Made by a program: the position numbers and the translations under genes
Notes under the pieces: model-generated
The model's database searches: none
Told to the model about the DNA's origin: nothing
The model's input: only the letters and a program-made list of their open reading frames with translations
In this document: in pieces, positions 56,260 to 64,000 of the stretch
How the letters are laid out: each line of letters opens with the position of its first letter
Position numbering within the stretch: position 1 is the first letter of the stretch
Origin: Rhodocollybia butyracea
Lineage: Eukaryota > Basidiomycota > Agaricomycetes > Agaricales > Omphalotaceae
NCBI GenBank assembly: GCA_015501585.1
Contig: JADNRY010000130.1
Location: 1-64,000, forward strand
DNA: 64,000 nucleotides
Reading direction: 5' to 3'

Positions 56260-58344
56260 GTGTTAGACAATCAGAAAGAGGATCCTTCCAAAGTCAGATA
56301 GGAAAAAACACAAGGAAGATAGGATTAGAACAAAGGATCGAGTGTAGATTCGATATGACGGCATGACTCGATGGGGGAGGATGATGTCTGCTGCAGCAGT
56401 TAGGTTTGGGGTTCTAGAGACTTGAAAGGCGTTACGGTGTTTAACGCCATTGGTTTTGACGGAAATCCCCTCTCTATCCTCCATAAGAGTTAAGCTTTAT
56501 GGTGTAGGATGACTTGGATTTATATGAATCATGATTCATAAAGTTGTTACTACTGTATAATTAAAACCACATGCTCGCGGGGGTTGAAGCGTTACACGTT
56601 GATTTTGATGAGCATCATGCTCGGGCTCCACCATTATGTGTTACGCAGTAACAGTAACGCATAGTGCTATACGCGCAAATAAATGGGCAGGCCAAAGGCC
56701 CACCGCCAAAATTTGTGATGCTTCCACAATTTACCATGCTCGCCTACATTATCAATATGTGCCTAATCGGTCGTAGCTTAAGGTTTTGGGTTCCCGACAC
56801 CCGCTTTTTGATAACCCTGTTGCGCAACGACAGAATTCACCGGTTACAATTCCACCAACCTGCCGGTGAAAATCCACTGACTTTGAACCACTGAAAATCT
56901 GATGAATGGTTTGCGAGGATCCGGTTACCGCAGCATTCTCTGGATTTCCAGTGGCCAACAGGTTTCCAGTGTAAGATGTGGAGGCAACCGTCACGTGATG
57001 CGTAACGGTTCAACAATAGCAACAAGGCCATTTCTTTGGCGTTAAATCCTCTAACTTTGCCAACCAACCCACCTAGAACCTGCCAATGTCAAGTAAGATT
57101 TCTACATGTAACAGTTCCATGTTAGCAACCAACCCAAGAATGAGCATGATATAACGCTATTCTGGCAACGCAACCTAACGCAACAGGGCCTCCGTTACGC
57201 GTTATGTTGCCTCCCTACATATGACTACAGTATTCGGTACCAAATCTACCAATAATACCATAGCCCCTATGCTGTACATCAATGCTGTGCCAAAGCGCCA
57301 ATACTTCTCTGGTTGTTTCCATCATGATATTGAAGTCTTCGCGGCCCAAGTCAAGCCAAGCCCATGTCTTGGCTCGACAGGTCAAGTTTGTTCGAATCCT
57401 TGACTTATCTTTGCGCTCTTTCTTCTCCCGTGACATATTCCATCCTTCCATCTACTTTTACACTCCTTTTCACACAATGAGGTCTGGTACAGATGGACAG
57501 CTCGTTCCTGTACGGCTCAAACTCGTGTGCTCCCATACGAAACCAAGTCCTTCATCCACCTTTACCCTTCACCACAGGTATTACTGGAGAGTGACTATCC
57601 TATCTTTCCATGCTGCGGTTCCGAGGGCTCCTTATGGATGTTTCCAAGGTAAGACGAACTCGAGCTCATAGTTTGGGTGGCGGGAGAGATAAAAGGGGGG
57701 TCCTTTGGGATTAGAAGTGGGAATGAGAGGAAAAGAGCAAAAATGGCAACAGGGACCAGTTGTCATGATATGACTACGCGCTCGCTGAGCGCCTACGTAC
57801 TTCTATAAGTATACAGTTACGTACATGTACGTACATACCTTTTCCTTCATCGTTGTTGTCTTCGTTGTCTAGGTATGTAGTAGACAATACCATAGACTAA
57901 CACTAATACTACAATCTTCGTCGTCTAGGACATTTTCCGCGCTTTGCGCTGTTAGAGCATATGTTCTTGTGCTCGGTCGTTCCGCCACTTACGTACATTA
58001 GGTAATCTAATCGTTCTTTTCATCCGTACCACGTCGTCGCGATTCCCTTGAAGGTCGACTGTACCGTCCCCGCCGCTTGACTTATCATGCGCTGCGTTCA
58101 GGTCCGAAGGGCCCTGATATCAGTCACCGTCGTCTTCGGCCGTGAAATAGCAGAAGTATGTTAGTCTCTATACGATCGTAGAGTGACTTTTTGATTTCTT
58201 TATGTTGTAATCGGTATCTTTACATCAAATATCCCTTCCCCCTAATCCGTTCCATTCTCTCTCCGCCTTATTGTTCCTCAGGCTTCCCGACTGAACAAGT
58301 ACCCATGCCCAAACCGCGACTTGTCCAAGCTGGATACATGATAT
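56260..58344. other. Intergenic with family flanking blocks
   Basis: Upstream block of the paralog 5 unit (56325-56500), an unassigned stretch with GTTACGC words (56560-57200), the 3'-flank block of paralog 6 (57470-57745), and sequence at 57760-58150 that starts TGTCATGATATGAC and looks inserted but has no identified partner. No gene found. Confidence 0.45.
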
Positions 58345-59565
58345 TCATGAAGATACGTATGTCGGTGGAGGTGTATTAAAACGTCCGTCTCCTGTCCATT
58401 CTAGCTGATATTCGAGCTGATGCATATGCTCCGCCATCCTGTCAATAGTAGCCTCCATTCTTACCACCTGACCCCGCACCTGACCCCGCACATCATCCTG
58501 GTCGACATTATTCTGGATCTGAGTTGAATTCGGATGGGCCCGTGGCAACCTTGAAAATCTCGAAAGAAAGTTTGATTGGGGATTTTCAGAGGCGGAGATA
58601 GTCGCAGCTTCGGGTTCAGGTATCGGCAAGTTATTAGTTTGGATATGGTGTCCCTTTTCTCCTGGTTGGGACGCTATGCCACCGGGAACGATGTTGATGA
58701 CCAAGGCACCAGGTCCATATTCGCGCGGCGTTTCATGCTCCAAAGGAGAAATATGGCCTGGTGCTCCCATTTGTCGACGCAGAGAGCTACGTCGACGACG
58801 GTATACAAGCATTCCAATTCCTATAGCAAGTACAAACAGCGAACCAATCACGGCCGCTGCTATGGCACCTGCGTTCTTTCTTAAATCAAACTTTTGTTAA
58901 TATACTCGGCACGAAAAAAATACAATGAGTGAACTCGACACACGTTACTGCAGAGCTAGCATTGGCTTCGACCGAACATGTCTGAGCCGTAGAACTGGTG
59001 GTCTTGCCTCCAGTTGAGATCGTTGAGATCAGACTAGCCGAATAAGTATTTTGAGGAATTTTCGCAAGTAAGGCCTGAGAAACTACTTGACTGGGAAATA
59101 CACAAACCTTGAAGGTGATGAAATCTCATTGGGGCCAATGCTAGTGCTAGTGCTAGTGGCTGGAGTAATGCTGGCTAGAGTGATGCTGGCTGGAGTGATG
59201 CTGGCTGGAGTGATGCTGACACTGATAGTGCTACTGATAGTGGCTGGAGCAGTGCTACTGACAATGCATTTTCGCAAATAAGGTCTGAGAAACTACTGGA
59301 TTGGGAAGTACACAAACCTTGAACTTGGCAGTGATGGAGTCTTTTTGGAGCCAAAGCTAGTTCTAGTGCTAGTTGCTGGAGTGAGACTGACTGTGATAGT
59401 ATTACTGATAGTGGCTGGAGCGATACTGACAATGGTAGTGCTACTGCTAGTGATAGTGTTAGGGTGAGTCTGAGTCTGGTCTTGTTTACCATTGATGTTG
59501 CTAAGCAAATGGCTCAAAACGCTGGTAATAGGATTTAATATCGCTGGGTTTGATTGAGAATTCAT
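58345..59565 (-). CDS. Single-pass membrane protein with PPxY tail (paralog 6), duplicated exon 1
   Basis: Two candidate first exons lie in tandem: 59565 (MNSQSNPAILNPITSVLSHL, ending SLPSSR) and 59277 (MRKCIVSSTAPATISS, ending SSPSR). Both end at a family-type donor (GTTTGTGTA). Downstream come a short Ser/Thr exon (LISTISTGGKTTSS), then NAGAIAAAVIGSLFVLAIGI, the basic YRRRRSSLRRQ, GHISPLEHETPREYG, MEATIDRMAEHMHQLEYQ and the end TPPPTYVSS. The tail carries a 5-residue duplication (RGQVRGQV). The frame is open throughout the tail, so it looks functional. Confidence 0.78.
59080..59480 (-). repeat. Tandem duplication of exon 1 plus intron start
   Basis: About 200 bp (59260-59480) recur at 59080-59265, including the exon end, splice donor and the first part of the intron (GAGAAACTACT, GGGAAATACACAAACC). 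Inside the second copy an 18-bp unit (GGAGTGATGCTGGCT core) repeats four times, coding for the motif TPASI. Confidence 0.75.
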
Positions 59566-61396
59566 CTGTCCTTGAGTGAAAGTGTAGTGGGCGAGGTTGG
59601 ATCACAACTCGTTCAGAGGGGTGTCTTTATATAGACACCCGCATTTATAGAACATTATTTCCCTCGGAGTACTACATGTTACCTCCATCATAAATGAGTG
59701 ATAGATGATGAGCAATGCTTGGTGACGGGATGAACAAGTACTGGTATCAGATTCATGGTAGGTACTATGCTACCCACTTCAGAGAGCAGGACCAGCCCCC
59801 GTTACCCCCCGCCCCTTATCTCATTAGGACGCTTAAGCTACTGATATTGAAATATCTAGGGCTATGCGGCGCTGCCTCCATATGTTACTCGCCTGCTTGC
59901 CTCACTCGTAGGGCGTAACCTCACCTGTGGCTGCCTGGAAGCCCTCCATAGGCCCCTCCAGCACAACTTTGATGTGCTCGGTAGCTATGTTTTGCAATGT
60001 ATATTTAAGGAGCAGGCGTGGTGAGGTGCTATCCACATTAGGAAACCAGGGCATGTAGCTTCTTTCAAAGTCAGGATACTAGGAGAAACAGACGAGAAAG
60101 ATGATGTATCAGAATGATAATTAGAATCAGGCACTGAATCTCACTGAAGCACAGATCATTGATTCGACTCGATGAAAAGGATGATATGTTGTTGGACGAC
60201 GGTTGCTACAGCAGTTAACTTGGTGCTCTAGAGACCTGGATGAAACGTTTGGTGCCTTTGGCTCTATATAACGCTATTTGAAGGTGACGGAAATGCCCTC
60301 TCTGTCCTCCGTGGACCGTAAGAGTTAAGACCTGGATTAAGTATATGAATGCATCTACTTTGATCTTGTTACTGATTCACATTTGGAACTCACATGGTTT
60401 ATCACAGGCAGTGTAGGTTTACCCAGTAGTATCATGACCTCTAGTGGATGTGAAAAAAGGATACAACAAGGGGAGTGTTCACACGAGAAGCTACTATTTT
60501 GGGGCAACAGAACACGCGTGGCGTAAATACATGTGAGGGACCGAGAGTCAGCGCCAGTAAATGTTGTGCCAGAGGGCCGCATACTCTCTAGTTTCTCTCG
60601 CCAGTCGGATGTCGGCGACGGCTCTTCACAGTGCGCAAGTCTCGACTCGAAATCAGACCTGGGTCCCAAACCCGAACAATCCTTGGATAGTCTACAACTT
60701 CCAAATCCCGATAAATTCACGCGAAGTGGAAGCGGCATAAGTATTCTTCGGCTCCTTTTGAAGACTCTGGCTCTGGCTCTTCGGAATAAAACAAGCCTTG
60801 GCTCAGCATGTACAATTCAGGTCTCAAGCATGAGATATCAACACTTGCTCCGTGCTTGGTGCATAGTTGTAAAATGCCAGTGTCACATTCCTCCTCTCAT
60901 TAAATCCATCCTTCCATCTACTTTTATAGACGACGCCCAGGCACTTCGACCATACCATATGCGATGATGAGGTTGCAAGCCTCCTTCTAAATCGTCTGTC
61001 ATGAAAATGCATTCCCCAAATTCCCTCTCCTTACGAAAAAATATTTCAAGTCCGCCCATTGGATCATCATCACGCCTGATCCCTCTGTTCGCGCTGTTCC
61101 GAGGGCGCCTTACGGCGGATCTCATAGGTAAGACCAGCTCAAGTTCGCTTGAGCTCGAGTGTGGGTGGTGGGTGGAGAGATGAAAAGGGAGGCGAGAAAT
61201 CCTTTGGGAATAGGAGTGGGAATGGGGGGAACAGGGCAATGGGGATCACCCCGTACTCTGACTATACGATAATAGAGTATATTTCTAATTTGAAACTTGA
61301 CATTTTCCTCTTGCAAGGACACTGAACAAGCACCTATTAAATCATGCCAAAGCAGCTTGTCTGAGCTAGTCTGATGCGGATTGGGGAACATAATAT
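59566..61396. other. Intergenic with family flanking blocks
   Basis: Upstream blocks of paralog 6 (59725-59795 and 60110-60335), a minus frame at 60738-60355 whose end resembles the small gene at 62877-63191, and the 3'-flank block of paralog 7 (61130-61245). No firm gene. Confidence 0.45.
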
Positions 61397-62336
61397 TCAT
61401 GAAGATACATATGTAGGTGGAGGCGCATCCGAATGTCCATCTCCTGTCCATTCGAGCTGAGATTCGAGACGATGCATATGCTCTACCATTCTGCCAAAAG
61501 CAGCCTCCATTCTTACCACCTTGACCCGCACATCATCCTGGTCAACATTATCTAGGGTCAGAGCGGAGTTTGACTGGGGATTCCCAGAGATGGAAATGGC
61601 CGCAGCTTCGGCCTGAGGTACTGGGGTGTAATTAGTTTGGATTCGATGTCCTTTTTCTCGTGATGGGGACGTTATTCCACTGGGAATGATGTCAATGTCC
61701 GAGGCACCAAGTCCATACTCGTGCGTGTTTTGTTCCAAAGGGGAAATATGACCCGGTACTCCTCGTCGTTGACGCTTCAGGCGGCAATACACAACCATGA
61801 ATACGCCAATGCCTGCGGATAACATAAATAGTGATCCGATCACAGCTCCTGCGATGATCCCTGCAGAATGAGAGTGGCTTCATAAAAGGGGGGGGAGAGT
61901 TATCATTACTATATTGGTGCGACAAAATATTAACAGAACCAACGCACTTTGGTGTAGAGCTAGCATTGTTGCTTGAATCCGGGATCAGAGCGGGAGAACC
62001 AAGGGGAAAACTGGTTTGCATGGTGGCAGTCAGAGGTTCGGCTGCGATCAGACTAGGCAAATAAATATTTTGAGAAATTTTGCAAGTAGTATAGTCTGAA
62101 AAAAAATGGACTAAATACACAAACCTTGAAGGTGATGGATTTGTGCTGGTGCTGGTGAGGCTCATAATGGCCGTAGTACTCCTGCCAAGGTCGCTCAGAG
62201 TAAGAACGGAAGAAGCGATAGTGACTGTTCCGGCAGTATCGATGGGGCCCACAGGAATGGTTTTAGAAACGGGAGTGACAATGGGGGTCACAGTCGTTGT
62301 GGCAATGGCATTAGAGGTCTGTTCAAGGCCGCTCAT
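61397..62336 (-). CDS. Single-pass membrane protein with PPxY tail (paralog 7)
   Basis: ATG 62336 begins MSGLEQTSNAIATTTVTPIV; exon 1 ends NPSPSR at the family donor. Exon 2 reads LIAAEPLTATMQTSFPLGSP to SSTPK. A second intron starting GTGCGTTGG and ending TATGAAG keeps the frame into HSHSAGIIAGAVIGSLFMLS, so the poly-C run near 61895 is intronic and not a frameshift. The tail has a basic RLKRQRRG, GHISPLEQNTHEYGLG, MEAAFGRMVEHMHRLESQ and DAPPPTYVSS. It looks intact. Confidence 0.78.
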
Positions 62337-62876
62337 AGTATAGTTTGGCCAAGATTTGTCTGAGATGAATGTAATGAATGAGAGAACTCGCCCAGCGGGC
62401 TGCCTTTATATGGACTATCCATTTATAACTTGGTACCTCCATCACGCCGATCTAGCCAGGTGACAGATGGGCAATGCCACCTGACCGCCGATCTCCTTCC
62501 TGCCTTCCCTGGTGATGAGACGCGCAAGTACCAGTGGTATCAGATTCATGGTAATTGCTATTCCGGCCACTTCAGAGGGTTGGGTCCATGCTTAGAGCGA
62601 GTGTGGTGTGGTGCTAGCGGTATTAGAATACAAAAGTATGGGACTCCTTTGGAAGTCAGGATAGGGAGCCCGGCGAACAAGAAAGACGGATGGATCAGAA
62701 CGATAAGATAGAATCAAGGGTTTGAGACAGAGATTTTAGAAGATGGACGACTTGGAGGATGATATGTTGTTGGGCAATGGTCAAACGACGGTTGCCACAG
62801 CAGTTAAGCTTGGTTGTTGTAAACCTAGCGACTTGGATCAAGCGTTTAGTGCTCTCACATTATGCCATATCTAAAG

Positions 62877-63191
62877 CTAAGTACCGGAATAAATCTGGAA
62901 CCAACAGAAAGGCCCTTTCAAGCAGAGTTAAGAGATAAGTTGTGCAAGACCTGGCTTAAGTATATGTGACGATCCGCACTCACTCACATAGGCAGTACCA
63001 TAACCTCCAGAGTCTATTGAAGGTGTTGGGTCCCATGGGCACGTGGATGTGAGGGTGAAAGAAGATGATGGTTCAGACTTCATTCCTTCAGAGCATTTAC
63101 TATTCTCTTGGGTTTTTCTTGTAGACCACGGAGGGATGGCGACGGGAGGTGTGCGGCTCTTACTCCCTGGCTTCTTCTGAGGATGGCTCAT
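62877..63191 (-). CDS. Small hypothetical protein, two exons
   Basis: ATG 63191 (MSHPQKKPGSKSRTPPVAIP) lies just downstream of a minus-strand TATATAAACCC. Exon 1 ends GYGTAY at donor GTGAGTGAG; an intron of about 95 nt ends TTCCAG, and a short exon finishes IYSGT at 62877. The protein would be about 75 residues, Pro/Ser/Lys-rich, with no recognised domain. A diverged relative of its splice region occurs near 60390. It may be a spurious frame. Confidence 0.35.
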
Positions 63192-63506
63192 TTGAGTCTA
63201 TGGGTTTATATACTTGGTTTTGTCCTCCGAGTCCATCCCTAGCTTCAATGCTCAAAGCTTTACTTTTACAGACATCCCAACCATACAAATTTGATACAAA
63301 TCTGCGGATACGAACAATTCGTTTTGGTGTGGCTAGAATTCCGGCTCCTTTACAAAACCATTCGATCCAGCGCTTTGCCCACTTTGTTATCCGTTGACAT
63401 CCTATATTCCACTGAACAAGTGCCTTCTGGAGGTCATGCCAAAATCACAAAATAGCAGTGTGCTCAAAGCTAATCTGATGCGCATCGGGTATTGGATATA
63501 TGATAT

Positions 63507-64000
63507 TCATGAGGATACGTATGTCGGTGGAGGCGCATCCGAGTGTCCATCCACTGTCCCATCAAGCTGAGATTCAAGACGATGTATATGCTCCGCCATC
63601 CTGCCAATATTAGCCTCCATTCTTCCCATCTGGACCCGCACATCATCATTGTTATCCGTGTTCTGGATGAATCGGAGTGGAAGTAGTGGCGAGCCTGAAA
63701 GGGTCGAACGGAAATTTGACTCGGGATTTTCGGGATTTTCAGAGGTGAATATGGACGTCCTAGCTTCGGCTTTTTCTGGCAGTAGGGAAGTTCTGCTACG
63801 CACACCGATGTTGACGTCCAAAGCGTTGAGCTCATATTCACGTGTCGTGCCCTGTTTCGAAGGAGATGTTTGGTCCGGCGCTCCCCTTCGTCGACGACGA
63901 TAAATCATGAGTATGGCAATGACTGCAACGAGTGCAAACAGCGACCCAATTACAGCTCCTGCGATGACGCCCGCGGATATTGAATGTCTTCAGAAATATT
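63507..64000 (-). CDS. Single-pass membrane protein with PPxY tail (paralog 8), 5' end outside window
   Basis: The frame runs from the window edge: HSISAGVIAGAVIGSLFALV helix, YRRRRRGAP stop-transfer, a degenerate PDQTSPSKQ patch, a linker with an ENPENPES repeat, MEANIGRMAEHIHRLESQ and the end DAPPPTYVSS. First exons lie beyond position 64000. Frame intact in the visible part. Confidence 0.75.

Noticed and set aside
56560..57200. Mobile element suggested by GTTACGC words at both sides
   Set aside because: No inverted ends or duplication could be aligned.
61880..61900. Poly-C run as a frameshift in paralog 7
   Set aside because: A second intron with the family donor GTGCGTT removes the run and keeps the frame.

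Overview
The window looks like nuclear DNA of an agaric-type basidiomycete fungus. The reasons are short GT-AG introns (about 35-70 nt), a KDZ-superfamily transposase next to TET/JBP-type 2-oxoglutarate dioxygenases, a TPR-CHAT protease, a Ty1/copia element, and many MITE-like foldbacks. No RNA gene was recognised. The species cannot be named from the sequence. Gene models come from reading frames and splice signals by eye, so exon edges are approximate unless stated.

Layout. (1) 0.5-4.7 kb and 41.9-64 kb: about eight copies, intact or broken and all on the minus strand, of one family of small single-pass membrane proteins. They have an S/T-rich N-terminal part, a GAxIGS-type membrane helix, an Arg-rich stop-transfer, a G(H/Y)I(S/A)PLEQ patch, a coiled segment and a C-terminal PPxY tail. 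Blocks flanking the genes are duplicated with them. (2) 5.2-6.6 kb: an unidentified multi-exon gene. (3) 8.9-18.2 kb: a MULE-like transposase relic carrying a 738-bp hAT-type MITE just upstream and split at a splice acceptor by a complete copia element (10464-15886). That element has apparently identical 264-bp LTRs and a single in-frame stop. (4) 18.4-24.8 kb: TET/JBP copy A, interrupted by two insertions, and an unknown Pro/Ser-rich gene. (5) 25.9-40.3 kb: a 14.4-kb block bounded by 113-bp inverted repeats (112/113 identical). It holds an HMG-box-like gene, a gene with a possible RNase H1-N-like domain, TET/JBP copy B, an unknown broken ORF and a broken KDZ transposase. I read it as a large decayed KDZ transposon carrying DNA-modification cargo. 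(6) 45.5-48.6 kb: a TPR-CHAT protease pseudogene.

How it fits together. KDZ transposons carrying TET/JBP oxygenases are known from basidiomycetes. This locus adds candidate terminal repeats and possible partner genes. Both TET/JBP copies are damaged in the catalytic C-terminus: A lacks about 10 codons before the distal histidine, and B has a stop at the 2OG-binding arginine. The KDZ transposase has lost its first catalytic aspartate. Many nonsense codons here, including those in the TPR-CHAT gene, are best explained as CGA to TGA, a CpG deamination signature that suggests the region was cytosine-methylated. MITEs and foldbacks of at least six families (hAT, Harbinger-like and unclassified) punctuate the window. 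One, with telomere-like repeats inside, sits just upstream of a start codon of the membrane-protein family.
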